The notes beneath the pieces were generated by a model. It was not told where the DNA came from. It searched no databases and saw only the letters and a list, made by a program, of their open reading frames with translations. Of a DNA stretch of 64,000 bases, positions 42,766-51,276 are shown piece by piece. Source of the DNA: Marinobacterium sedimentorum (lineage in GTDB: Bacteria; Pseudomonadota; Gammaproteobacteria; Pseudomonadales; Balneatricaceae); assembly GCF_024267675.1 (NCBI RefSeq), contig NZ_JALDYX010000010.1, positions 62,001 through 126,000 on the forward strand, given 5' to 3'. How positions within the stretch are numbered: the stretch's first letter is position 1; every line of letters starts with the position of its first letter. A program made the position numbers and the translations under genes.

Positions 42766-42978
42766 TTAAGCGTGGCTAACGTCCGCAGTGGTAGTGGCGT
42801 TCTTGCAAGTGCAAAACAGTGATTTGACCTTGCCGAACAGGTTATGCAGAGCTTCGGAGATGTATTCGGCGCGGGCGGCTTCGGCACGCAAGCGAATGAC
42901 TTCGGTTTCGCTCATGCTGGACAGGTCAAGACGATCCAGCAGTTCAGCCAGGCTTGGGTTTTCGATATCGCGGCTCAT
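42766..42978 (-). CDS. Small hypothetical protein (70 residues)
   Basis: ATG 42978 has GGAGAGACCCC upstream. The protein starts 'MSRDIENPSLAELLDRLDLS', continues with a charged amphipathic helix 'ETEVIRLRAEAARAEYISEA' and ends with 'LFGKVKSLFCTCKNATTTAD' containing a CxC pair. No membrane helix is present. I do not recognise the family; a regulatory or adaptor role is only a guess. It stands alone on the minus strand. Confidence 0.6.
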   Translation of the reverse strand: MSRDIENPSLAELLDRLDLSSMSETEVIRLRAEAARAEYISEALHNLFGKVKSLFCTCKNATTTADVSHA

Positions 42979-43367
42979 GGGGTCTCTCCGGTGGTTGTGT
43001 GTCTGTGTATGGAGCCATAATAGGTCTTATGCCGCACTGCAACAAACGACAACTTTTAACTAAAAAAGTGAATTTATTTCATCAATTTATGCCTACTTTA
43101 AGCTATGTCGGTGTTTTGAAATCGAAAAGGTGTGAATTAGTCATCAGTTCGATAAGGACGGTGCCTTCCATATCATGGGCGGGATGGGCCCTGGGTTGTG
43201 ACATGGGATTGCCGCTCGGCGGTGAAAAGTTCCTTCTTGAGCGGCGGGCTTTACCGGCCTGGGTGCTGGAGTGCTTGCTGGTTTTTGTCCCGGGAGTGGG
43301 ATGCTGCAGAAAGGGCAGCAGGCGCCTTGCCCGGGCGGTCGGGCTGCGGGATGCAAAAGGGAGGCTA

Positions 43368-43726
43368 GCAGCCTGTCGGGCTTGGCCGGTCGTAGCGAGG
43401 GAAAGGCCGATTTGCGGCAGTTTTTGAGCTCTTTTGAGGCGATAAATCGGCAGGATGGCCGATTTACACAGCATGAGCTGCCCGCAGGGCAAGCTACACG
43501 GATGTAGCTTGTGCATAGTGGTTCTATTTAACACTTGTAACGAAGTGGAAAGAACCGCTTTAGCGGGGGTCGCAGACCGAGGAGTCTGCGACGAGTAAAA
43601 AAGAGCTCGGAAAATGACCCCTCTTTTCGAAAGAGAGGGGCTTTGCGTACGACTGCATGGCTGCAGAAGGTAGGGCGAAGCAGGATACCCGAGCCGAGTA
43701 GATCAGTGGTAAACCTGACAGGCTGC
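43368..43726. mobile_element. 359-bp transposon-like remnant with inverted ends
   Basis: GCAGCCTGTC at 43368-43377 is matched by GACAGGCTGC at 43717-43726, and the match continues loosely inward (GGGCTTGG against AGGTTTAC reversed). No transposase frame exists between them. Inside are two hairpins: GTCGCAGAC-CGAG-GAGTCTGCGAC (43570-43593) and CCCCTCTTT-TCGA-AAGAGAGGGG (43618-43640). The ends resemble those of IS1182-like elements, but this is by eye. 42979-43367 holds no supported gene. Confidence 0.55.
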
Positions 43727-43728
43727 CG

Positions 43729-44760
43729 TTAGCGCTTGCTCTGAAACAGCTCGGGGTCGAGCTCGTAGGGCAGATCCAGCAGCGTCAGGGCGGGGCCGCT
43801 CTGACTGCCGAGCAGGATGGGTGTGCTTTCGGCCAGATCCTTCACGATCACGGCCAGCAATTCGAACTGACCCTCAGCGCAAGGCGCTGCCAGCACCACC
43901 TTGCCCACATTATCCTTGTCGGCGCTGTACAGCATAGTGCCTGGCACAGGGCGGCTGTCACACGTCACACTGGCCCGGTACATGGGGCGCTTGAGCTGGC
44001 CACGGTGCTGCAGGCGGGTAACGATTTCCTGCCCGGTATAGCAACCCTTGGTAAAGCTGACACCGTGCAGGGCCTGCAGGTTGGTCATCTGGGGGATAAA
44101 GCCTTCAACCGTTTCGGCGCGCAGATCCGGAATGGCGGCGCGAATTTCGTCCAGCTCCCAGCGATCGGTGGTGCCCAGCGGGGCAAATTCAATCAGTTCC
44201 GGCAGCAGTGTCAGTGCCTGCGCTTTGGGCAGCCAGATTTCAAAGCGCTTGCCGGGTACCCGTACCGCAAGCATGCCTTCGCTGGCATAGACGCCATCGA
44301 CTTCGCTTGGCACCTGGCCCAGTACCTTTTCTACCAGCACGGCGGCGCCGGGGCCGCTGCAGCCAAGCCCGACCAGGTCGTCACTGAGGTCGGTGGCCTG
44401 GGCCTTGGAAAATACCATGTATTTTTTCAGCAGCGTCTGGGTGTTTGGCAGCAGGTCACGCTGGCCGCGCAGCCAGAAACCATCCTGTGCGCGCATTACG
44501 CGCACCAGGCTGTGCATATGGCCCTTGATGTTACAGTGGGCGCCGAGGCGACTGCCCAGGGTGCTGACATCCTTCAGATCGCAGCTGAGCTGACCCTGCA
44601 GGAATTTTTCGGCATCAGGACCCTGCACACTGAATACGCCCTGATGTACCAGAGGGGTGAGCCTCGTCTCTGATTCCCGGTCTGCGACATGCAGGATGCG
44701 ATCGCCGCTGTCGTTGAGGGTTGCGCCCAGGGCGCGAATTTTATCCAGCCATTCACTCAT
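43729..44760 (-). CDS. ygfZ: tRNA-modifying / iron-sulfur assembly protein YgfZ
   Basis: The 343-residue folate-binding protein has a GcvT-like fold and the YgfZ signature '[20 protein letters not shown]' near residue 240, whose Cys is needed for its role in Fe-S enzyme maintenance and MiaB-type tRNA modification. '[13 protein letters not shown]' near residue 50 is also typical. The start at 44760 gives the family N-terminus; the longer frame to 44838 lies within psd. It overlaps psd by eight bases (ATGAGTGA), so the two are coupled. Confidence 0.9.
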   Translation of the reverse strand: MSEWLDKIRALGATLNDSGDRILHVADRESETRLTPLVHQGVFSVQGPDAEKFLQGQLSCDLKDVSTLGSRLGAHCNIKGHMHSLVRVMRAQDGFWLRGQRDLLPNTQTLLKKYMVFSKAQATDLSDDLVGLGCSGPGAAVLVEKVLGQVPSEVDGVYASEGMLAVRVPGKRFEIWLPKAQALTLLPELIEFAPLGTTDRWELDEIRAAIPDLRAETVEGFIPQMTNLQALHGVSFTKGCYTGQEIVTRLQHRGQLKRPMYRASVTCDSRPVPGTMLYSADKDNVGKVVLAAPCAEGQFELLAVIVKDLAESTPILLGSQSGPALTLLDLPYELDPELFQSKR

Positions 44761-45643
44761 CGGTTTCTGTCCCTTGTTGTTCAGGTGCGCTCTGGCTGCC
44801 GATCTGCTGGCCAAGACGCAGCGCGTGCTCGGCGGCAAGCCCCTGGCTCCACTGCATGGCCTCTGGGCCGAACAGCAGTATCACCGTGGAACCCAGTTTG
44901 AAGCGGCCCATTTCAGCACCCTGCTCAAGCCGGATATCGGCTGCTGGCTGGGCATCGAAGCGGGTATGCAGCGGCTTCTTCAGTACCGGGGCAACCTGGC
45001 CTGCCCAGACGGTCTCGATGCCGGCGACGACCATGGCGCCCACCAGGATCATGGCCATGGGGCCGGCCTGGGTATCAAATATCGCCACCAGACGTTCGTT
45101 GCGGGCAAACAGCTGATCCACATTGGCCGCCGTGGTCTGGTTTACCGAGTACAGATCCCCCGGAATATACAGGGTCTCACGCAGAGTGCCGGCGATGGGC
45201 ATATGTACGCGGTGATAATCCCTGGGTGCTAGATAGATGGTGGCGAACTGGCCATTTTTAAAGGGCTCGGCCATCGCCAAGTCGCCGCCAAGCAGGGTGC
45301 TGAGGCCATAGCCGCGTCCCTTGGCCTGAAAAATACGGCCATGATCAATGGAGCCGAGCTGGCTGACCGCACCGTCGGCCGGGCTGATAATGTTGCCGGG
45401 CGTGGTATCCAGCGGGCGGGCATCGGGCTTGAGTGCACGGGTGAAGAAGGCGTTGAAGTTGGGATAGGCGCGCAGGTCTTCGATCTGCGCCTCCTGCATG
45501 TTGACGCCGTAGCGCCTGGCGAACCAGCCGATGAAGGTGTTCTTTACCCAGGGTGTGCGGCATTCCGCCAGGGCGCCGGTAAGGCGTGACAGCAGATGCT
45601 GGGGCAGCAGGTATTGCAACAGGATAAACAGCTTGTCTTTCAA
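44753..45643 (-). CDS. psd: Phosphatidylserine decarboxylase proenzyme
   Basis: The 296-residue inner-membrane enzyme makes phosphatidylethanolamine. Self-cleavage to form the pyruvoyl group occurs at the LGST motif, '[18 protein letters not shown]' near residue 250, before Ser. Other conserved parts are '[15 protein letters not shown]' near 68 and '[16 protein letters not shown]' near 137, with the His of the protease-like charge relay. It is upstream of ygfZ and downstream of rhdA on the same strand. Confidence 0.95.
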   Translation of the reverse strand: MKDKLFILLQYLLPQHLLSRLTGALAECRTPWVKNTFIGWFARRYGVNMQEAQIEDLRAYPNFNAFFTRALKPDARPLDTTPGNIISPADGAVSQLGSIDHGRIFQAKGRGYGLSTLLGGDLAMAEPFKNGQFATIYLAPRDYHRVHMPIAGTLRETLYIPGDLYSVNQTTAANVDQLFARNERLVAIFDTQAGPMAMILVGAMVVAGIETVWAGQVAPVLKKPLHTRFDAQPAADIRLEQGAEMGRFKLGSTVILLFGPEAMQWSQGLAAEHALRLGQQIGSQSAPEQQGTETDE

Positions 45644-45671
45644 CGTTGAACGTCCTTATAGGGAGAAAATC

Positions 45672-46490
45672 TCAGGATTCTGTGGGGGTATCGTCGCGGT
45701 TGCCCCACTCGAACCAGGAGCCGTCGTAGCAGCGCACCTGCTCAAAGCCCAGGTGTCTGGCCACCACATAGGTGAGGCCCGAGCGGCGGTGGGTCTGGCA
45801 GTGGGTGATCACCTGGTGTTCGGGCCTGATGCCCCGGGCGCGCAGCGTTGCCAGCAGTTCGGCATCGGGCCGCAGGCGGGTGTCGCTCGGCGGGCTGATC
45901 AGGCTGTCGGTCCATTCGAACCAGCGTGCGCCGGGAATATGACCGCCTTTTTGGGCGTTGACGATTTTTTCGCCGCGGTATTCCGCTTCGGTGCGGGCAT
46001 CCCAGATGCGCAGGTCCGCATCACCCAAGTGCGCCAGTATATGTTCCACGTCGGCGACGAGGGAACGGTCGATTATCGCCTCGAACTGGCTGGCGCTGGC
46101 CAGGTTTTCGCCGTTTTCGAGCACCTGACCGGCCTGCGTCCATGCCTGCAGCTGGCCGTTGAGAAAGGAGACGCGGCTGTGGCCGACGCAGTGCAGCGTC
46201 CAGACCATGCGTCCGGCCAGCGCCCCCATCTGGTCGTCGTAGACCACCACATGGCGTTCGGGCGTGAGACCCAGGCTCGAAAACAGCGCGCTGAGCTGCT
46301 CGCGGCTCGGCAGCTTGTTCGGAACGGGCGCAGTGCCGCACAGCAGCAGGGCTGGGTCGACATTCAGGGCGTGGGGTATATGGCCCTGCCGGTAGGTTTC
46401 AGGCTTGGACAGGTCGAGAATCAGCAGTGACGGCTCGTCCAGGTTTGGCGCCAGTTGGGATGCATCGATCACGAGTGGGAGCGGGGTCAT
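45672..46490 (-). CDS. rhdA: Two-domain thiosulfate sulfurtransferase, RhdA type
   Basis: The 272-residue tandem rhodanese has an inactive N-terminal domain and an active C-terminal one with the loop 'THCQTHRRSGLTYV' around residue 232. CQTHxRS is the loop of Azotobacter RhdA and differs from the CRKGVT of classical rhodanese and the CGSGVT of mercaptopyruvate enzymes. Gene order psd-rhdA is shared with Pseudomonas. It probably supplies or stores persulfide sulfur. Confidence 0.9.
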   Translation of the reverse strand: MTPLPLVIDASQLAPNLDEPSLLILDLSKPETYRQGHIPHALNVDPALLLCGTAPVPNKLPSREQLSALFSSLGLTPERHVVVYDDQMGALAGRMVWTLHCVGHSRVSFLNGQLQAWTQAGQVLENGENLASASQFEAIIDRSLVADVEHILAHLGDADLRIWDARTEAEYRGEKIVNAQKGGHIPGARWFEWTDSLISPPSDTRLRPDAELLATLRARGIRPEHQVITHCQTHRRSGLTYVVARHLGFEQVRCYDGSWFEWGNRDDTPTES

Positions 46491-46550
46491 CTGTGCCTCC
46501 GTAAACTCTGGGGATTGGCGATCATATAGGTTTCACGGGGATTTTACATG

Positions 46551-46582
46551 CTGGGGTCACAAATTGGGATTGGTGACCCCAG
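46551..46582. other. Ten-pair hairpin between HDOD and rhdA genes
   Basis: CTGGGGTCAC (46551-46560) and GTGACCCCAG (46573-46582) are perfect inverted repeats around a 12-base loop, 20 bases past the end of the HDOD gene. No T-run follows on the minus strand, so it may be a factor-dependent terminator or an operator for rhdA. Confidence 0.5.
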
Positions 46583-46602
46583 GGGTGCCGCTGTAGCGGG
46601 CC

Positions 46603-48261
46603 TCAGGCCTGGCCCAGCATGCGGTCCAGGGCGCCACTGGCGGCCGTGCACAAGGCACGGAACTGGTCGCGGTGAAAGCTTTCCAGCGCCGCGATTGGCT
46701 TGTCGGGGTCGCCATTGCCGAGATTACCGTAGACCAGTGCCACTGGCTTTGCGTGGGCGAAGATGCACATCATCAGGCCATCCTGATCCCCCAGTGCCGC
46801 GCGGTAGGACACTGGCAGCATGGGTAGCAGGCGCGGGCGGGTCGTGGCGCTAAGCCAGATGCAGCCGGGGCGGGCACAGAGTTGCCTGAGTAGCAGTGAG
46901 CTGTCGAACTCGGCTTCCAGTCGTGTGATGGGGTCGTTATCGTCGATACCCATGACCTGGGCTGTCTTGAGTTGCTGCTTTGCGCGCACCACCTGCAGCG
47001 CCAGTCGATTCAGCCCCAGGCCCTGGGAGAGCCCGAGCAGCAGCCCCTGCAGAATATGCCCTGGACGCGTGTAGAGGTTGTAGCCATGCAGCAGACGCTG
47101 GCTGATCTGCTGGTAGGCCTGGGCATCGGCAAAGGTCGCCGCGGGTCGCAGCTGGGCCAGGCTGGGGTCGGGCAGCGGCGCAGGTTCCGGGTAGAGCTCG
47201 CTGTAACGCTGCAGTTCGTGCTCGCCGAGGGTCTGGTCGAACTGACTGTCTGACGCAATGAAAAGCATCTCGGCGGCCGGCGCCAGGGTGCCGGGCACAT
47301 GGTATTGCTGAGCGGCCAGGGCACAGTTCTGATGGATGAGCGCGGTGGTTTGTTGCAGTTCCTTGCCCAGGTAGTCATTGACGATGTCGTACATGCCCAG
47401 CGCCCGGGTGTTTTGCCAGCCCAGCTCAGTCGTCTGAACCAGCCAGTTGGCCAGTTTGACCGGGAAAAAGTGCTGCTGCAGCAGATGGCTGAGGCTGCGC
47501 AGATCATCCTTGTTGAGGCGCGGGTCACTCAGGCTGCGCCGGTGCAGCTTGTCGAGGGTGCGGGGCGAGTATGAGGTTTCATTGTCCAGCGCAGCGATAA
47601 TCAGTGGTGGCAGTTGCCAGCTCTGGGCCAGACCCAGTGATATTTGCTGCACGCTGCAGCCCAGGGATTCGATCTGCGCCTCAATGGGGTCTAGCCCTTC
47701 GCGGATGCGGCAATGGATGCGGTGCATGTGCAGCGGCGCGTGGCGCCACAGGGACCAGAAACCCACGCCGTAGCACAGGGCGGCGACCCAGCCTTTTTCG
47801 GCGTAGGTGGCATGGCGTACCCGCAGCCACTGGGCACACTGGGTGGCGGCGTGATGGCTGTTGGCGATGGCGCGAAAATACTGCAATTCGGCGGTGCGGC
47901 GGACATGCAGGCGCAGCGCCTCGCATTCCTTGGCCAGCTTCCCAAGCCGTTCCATGCCCAGCGATCCGATGGCGTGGTCGATACCTGTGACGTCAGAGCC
48001 CTTGCTGGCATGCAGCGCCTGGGCCTGGCGTACCACCTGCAGGCAGAGCACGGGGTCGGCCTTGATGATGGCGGTAATGCTCATCAGGGTGCCGCGGTCG
48101 GATGCTGTTTCGCGTTTCAGTTGCTGCAGGCTGGACAGTCGGGTGGGCAGGGAGCGGTCAGCCAGGTACGAGGTCCAGCCCTGGGCACTGAACAGCGGCT
48201 GCTCCACTGCCTGGTTGCTGTCTGCGCTGTCGTCTGCTGCGTCGCTGGACGGATCGTGCAT
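46603..48261 (-). CDS. HDOD-domain signalling protein
   Basis: The 552-residue cytoplasmic protein has an N-terminal HDOD domain (about 30-235): 'LSSLQQLKRETASDRGTLMS', 'IIKADPVLCLQVVRQAQAL', 'IDHAIGSLGMERLGKLA', without the HD catalytic pair. The C-terminal half (about 350-550) is a GAF-like region of low similarity. HDOD proteins modulate regulatory kinases or cyclic-nucleotide signalling. It lies between rsgA and rhdA, where Pseudomonas also has an HDOD gene. Confidence 0.8.
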   Translation of the reverse strand: MHDPSSDAADDSADSNQAVEQPLFSAQGWTSYLADRSLPTRLSSLQQLKRETASDRGTLMSITAIIKADPVLCLQVVRQAQALHASKGSDVTGIDHAIGSLGMERLGKLAKECEALRLHVRRTAELQYFRAIANSHHAATQCAQWLRVRHATYAEKGWVAALCYGVGFWSLWRHAPLHMHRIHCRIREGLDPIEAQIESLGCSVQQISLGLAQSWQLPPLIIAALDNETSYSPRTLDKLHRRSLSDPRLNKDDLRSLSHLLQQHFFPVKLANWLVQTTELGWQNTRALGMYDIVNDYLGKELQQTTALIHQNCALAAQQYHVPGTLAPAAEMLFIASDSQFDQTLGEHELQRYSELYPEPAPLPDPSLAQLRPAATFADAQAYQQISQRLLHGYNLYTRPGHILQGLLLGLSQGLGLNRLALQVVRAKQQLKTAQVMGIDDNDPITRLEAEFDSSLLLRQLCARPGCIWLSATTRPRLLPMLPVSYRAALGDQDGLMMCIFAHAKPVALVYGNLGNGDPDKPIAALESFHRDQFRALCTAASGALDRMLGQA

Positions 48262-48276
48262 CGAGAGGCCCTGTTG

Positions 48277-49311
48277 TCAGTGACTGCTATTCGGTGCCAG
48301 CAAGGTCTGGCGGATATGCTGAAAGCTGCGTACCCGGGTGGCGCTGATTTCATTCTGTTCGATGGCACCCTTGATGGCGCAGCCTGGCTCCTGTTCGTGA
48401 CGGCAGTCCCGGAAGCGGCAGTGGCCAAGATAGGGGTGAAACTCGCGAAAGCCTTCGATCAGGCGCTCCGGTTCCAGGTGCCAGAGGCCAAACTCGCGGA
48501 TACCGGGGGAGTCGATCAGGTCGCCGCCATCGGGGAAGTGAAACAGGCGCGCCGTGGTGGTGGTGTGGCGGCCCTTGCGGGTTTGGGCGGAGAGCTCGCC
48601 GACGCGGATATCGACGCCCGGCAGCAGGCTGTTGATCAGGGATGACTTGCCTACGCCCGACTGGCCGACAAAGACGCTGACGCGGTCATTAAGCAATGCC
48701 TTGAGTTCGGTCAGGGCGTCGTCGCCATTGGCCGAGGTGGTCAGTATCTTGTAGCCGATGCGCTGGTAGTTTTCGAGCAGGGCCAGGAGTTCGTCGCGGT
48801 TGCCGTCGTGCAGCAGGTCGGACTTGTTGAGCAGAATCACGGGCTCGATACCGCTGAGCTCCGATGCCACCAGATAACGGTCGATCAGGTTGGCAAAGGG
48901 GGTGGGTTCTACTGCGATGGTGACGACGATAAAGTCGATATTGGCCGCCACCGGGCGTAATTCGCCCTGGGGGTTGGGGCGCATGAGCTCGGTCTTGCGG
49001 GGCAGCTGTGCCACCACCACGCCGCCTTCCTTGCCGGCGCGCCAGATAATGCGATCGCCGGTGACCAGTTGGCCGAGGTTGGTGCGCATATGGCAGCGGG
49101 TAATGATGCCGGCCTGTTCGCCGTCCAGGCCTTCGACATCCACCTGGCGGCCGAAATGGGAAATGATCAGGCCATGCTGTTCCTGTCCCAGCTCGCCACC
49201 TTCCAGCTGTTCGTCCACGACATCATCGCGTTTGCTGGCGCGGGCGGTACGTTCCTGCTGAATTTTTTCTACCCGCCAGGACTGGCGGCGGGTCAGTTTG
49301 CGCTTAGACAT
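48277..49311 (-). CDS. rsgA: Small ribosomal subunit biogenesis GTPase RsgA
   Basis: The 344-residue protein is a circularly permuted GTPase assisting late 30S maturation. An OB-fold (about 40-110) comes first; the motifs follow in permuted order: 'LLNKSDLL' (G4, near 160), 'VGQSGVGKSSLINSLLPG' (G1, near 218) and 'DSPGIREFGLWHL' (G3, near 267). The C-terminal zinc module is 'CRFRDCRHEQEPGCAIK'. ATG 49311 follows GGGAGATTG; an upstream ATG at 49344 lacks a site. Divergent from orn. Confidence 0.95.
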   Translation of the reverse strand: MSKRKLTRRQSWRVEKIQQERTARASKRDDVVDEQLEGGELGQEQHGLIISHFGRQVDVEGLDGEQAGIITRCHMRTNLGQLVTGDRIIWRAGKEGGVVVAQLPRKTELMRPNPQGELRPVAANIDFIVVTIAVEPTPFANLIDRYLVASELSGIEPVILLNKSDLLHDGNRDELLALLENYQRIGYKILTTSANGDDALTELKALLNDRVSVFVGQSGVGKSSLINSLLPGVDIRVGELSAQTRKGRHTTTTARLFHFPDGGDLIDSPGIREFGLWHLEPERLIEGFREFHPYLGHCRFRDCRHEQEPGCAIKGAIEQNEISATRVRSFQHIRQTLLAPNSSH

Positions 49312-49450
49312 CAATCTCCCGGCTGCAGCTGGCGGCACGGACAATGATTCGTGGCCTGCGGTGCAGCGCTTTCGTAGGTATTCGGATAGGACCTAAGGTA
49401 TTCTATTCACGAGCAAATTAGTAGTGGCCAGCGCAGGAGAGCGGCGTCCC

Positions 49451-50035
49451 ATGAGCAACAGCAAGCAGTCAGCCAGTACCCCTAACGAGAGTAATTCACG
49501 TAGCACTAATCTGATCTGGATCGACCTGGAAATGACCGGTCTCGAACCAGAGCACGACACCATTATCGAGATCGCCACTATAGTGACGGACGCAAACCTC
49601 AATCTGATTGCCGAGGGTCCGAGTCTTGCGGTGCATCAGAGTGATGCAGCACTCGCGGCCATGGATGAGTGGTGTACGCGCCAGCATGGCCAGTCGGGCC
49701 TCACCCAGCGGGTGCGCGAAAGTCTGTTTGGCGAGCGCGACGCCGAATTGCAGACCCTGGCGTTCCTGCAACAGCATGTGGACCAGGGGGCTTCCCCCAT
49801 GTGCGGTAACAGCATCGGTCAGGATCGGCGTTTTCTGGACAAGTACATGCCGGAGCTCGAGGCCTTCTTCCATTACCGCAACCTGGATGTCAGTACCCTG
49901 AAAGAGCTGGCGAGGCGCTGGAAACCGGAGGTGCTGGAGGGCGTCAAAAAGCAGGGTTCGCACCTGGCGCTGGATGATATCCGCGACTCCATCAACGAGC
50001 TCAGCCACTACCGGCAGCACTTTATAAAACTCTGA
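49451..50035 (+). CDS. orn: Oligoribonuclease
   Basis: The 194-residue DEDDh exoribonuclease finishes RNA decay and degrades pGpG. Catalytic residues are visible in '[14 protein letters not shown]' (Asp, Glu), '[15 protein letters not shown]' (Asp) and '[14 protein letters not shown]' (His, Asp). ATG 49451 has GGAGAGCGGCGTCCC before it; the extension of about 20 residues before the usual start is Ser/Asn-rich. Divergent from rsgA, convergent with queG. Confidence 0.95.
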   Translation: MSNSKQSASTPNESNSRSTNLIWIDLEMTGLEPEHDTIIEIATIVTDANLNLIAEGPSLAVHQSDAALAAMDEWCTRQHGQSGLTQRVRESLFGERDAELQTLAFLQQHVDQGASPMCGNSIGQDRRFLDKYMPELEAFFHYRNLDVSTLKELARRWKPEVLEGVKKQGSHLALDDIRDSINELSHYRQHFIKL

Positions 50036-50058
50036 GTGCTGGTGTCGCAGGGGCTGAG

Positions 50059-51219
50059 TCAGTCCGCCAGCTTGCACGCGCGCGGGTGATCTAGGATGGG
50101 GTGTGCCGGATGCACCTGCACGCTTGCACCCTGTGCCTCGTCTTTAGTGTCAGTGCGCTGTTGCAGCTGCGCCAGTGCCCACTGCACATGTTCCTGCACC
50201 AGAGGTGATGGATAGGCGAGCCGTGCCTGCAGCGCGGCTATTACCTGGGCGCCACCGTTGCTGTTGCCCAGCGCGATGGCCAGATTGCGCAGCCAGCCTT
50301 CATAGCCGGTGCGCCGAATGGCCGAGCCCTCGGTCTTGTGCAGAAACTGGGCTTCATCCCAGCCAATCAATTCAGTCAGATCGATATCGTCCAGCTGGTG
50401 GCGTGGCTCGAAGTCCGTTTCCGGACTGTGGCTGGCAAAGCGATTCCAGGGGCAGATGAGCTGGCAATCATCGCAGCCAAAGATGCGGTTACCCATCAGC
50501 GGGCGCAGCTCAGGGTCAATGCTGCCCTTGTACTCAATGGTCAGGTAGGAAATGCAGCGCCTGGCATCCAGCACATGGGGCGCCGGAAACGCCTGGGTCG
50601 GGCAGACGTCCATGCAGGCGCTGCAGCGGCCGCAGTGATCCTCGGTGTAGGGCGCATCCACCGGCAGCGGCAGATCGATGAACAGCTCGCCGAGCAGAAA
50701 CCAGGAGCCGGCTTCGCGGTTGAGGATCAGGGTGTGCTTACCCTGCCAGCCGATACCGGCTTCGCGGGCCAGCGGGCGCTCCAGCACCGGGGCGCTGTCG
50801 ACAAAGGCGCGATAGCCCAGGGTTTCGCAGGCCTCTTCTATGCGCTGGCCCAGGCGGGTCAGGCGCTTGCGCAGGGTCTTGTGGTAATCGCGGCCCAGGG
50901 TGTAACGGGCGATGTAGGCCTTGTCGGGCTGCCTGAGGATATTCAGTGTCTGGGTGTCGGGTGGCAGGTAGTCCATGCGCACCGAGATAATGCGTTCTGT
51001 GCCCGGCACCAGTAGCGGCGGATCCAGCCGCTTTTCAAAGTGGTTTTCCAGATAGCCCATGTCGCCCTGATAGCCCTGGTCCAGCCAGGCCTGCAGCTTG
51101 GGTCCTTCGGCGGATAGGTCGGTGCCGGTAATGCCGCACTGCTGAAATCCGAGCTCCCGGGCCCAGTTTTTGATCTGCGCGGCCAGTTGGCTGAGCTGTT
51201 CAGGTGAAAGCCGGTTCAT
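50059..51219 (-). CDS. queG: Epoxyqueuosine reductase QueG
   Basis: The 386-residue cobalamin- and Fe-S-dependent enzyme performs the last step of queuosine synthesis in tRNA. Two [4Fe-4S] clusters are given by 'CGRCSACMDVCPTQAF' near 195 and 'CDDCQLICPWN' near 250. 'RYTLGRDYHKTLRKRL' near 105 belongs to the catalytic domain (Asp), and the C-terminal HEAT-like region contains 'YEGWLRNLAIALGNS'. It is divergent from nnrDE over a 57-bp control region. Confidence 0.95.
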   Translation of the reverse strand: MNRLSPEQLSQLAAQIKNWARELGFQQCGITGTDLSAEGPKLQAWLDQGYQGDMGYLENHFEKRLDPPLLVPGTERIISVRMDYLPPDTQTLNILRQPDKAYIARYTLGRDYHKTLRKRLTRLGQRIEEACETLGYRAFVDSAPVLERPLAREAGIGWQGKHTLILNREAGSWFLLGELFIDLPLPVDAPYTEDHCGRCSACMDVCPTQAFPAPHVLDARRCISYLTIEYKGSIDPELRPLMGNRIFGCDDCQLICPWNRFASHSPETDFEPRHQLDDIDLTELIGWDEAQFLHKTEGSAIRRTGYEGWLRNLAIALGNSNGGAQVIAALQARLAYPSPLVQEHVQWALAQLQQRTDTKDEAQGASVQVHPAHPILDHPRACKLAD

Positions 51220-51226
51220 GACGTGT

Positions 51227-51253
51227 ATCGTCCGTCGGACGATCCTTTATAAT
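51227..51253 (+). promoter_or_regulatory. Palindrome and -10 box in the queG-nnrDE divergent promoter
   Basis: ATCGTCCG-T-CGGACGAT (51227-51243) is a perfect inverted repeat. A consensus TATAAT (51248-51253) begins four bases later, while the matching -35 position is poor, so an operator or activator site is likely. nnrDE starts at 51277 after AAGGAGATACCT. Confidence 0.6.
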
Positions 51254-51276
51254 GTGGCCAATTCAAGGAGATACCT

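Noticed and set aside
43103..43534. A 143-codon minus-strand frame between the small hypothetical gene and ygfZ
   Set aside because: It runs across one end of the transposon-like remnant, has low-complexity content and no start signal.
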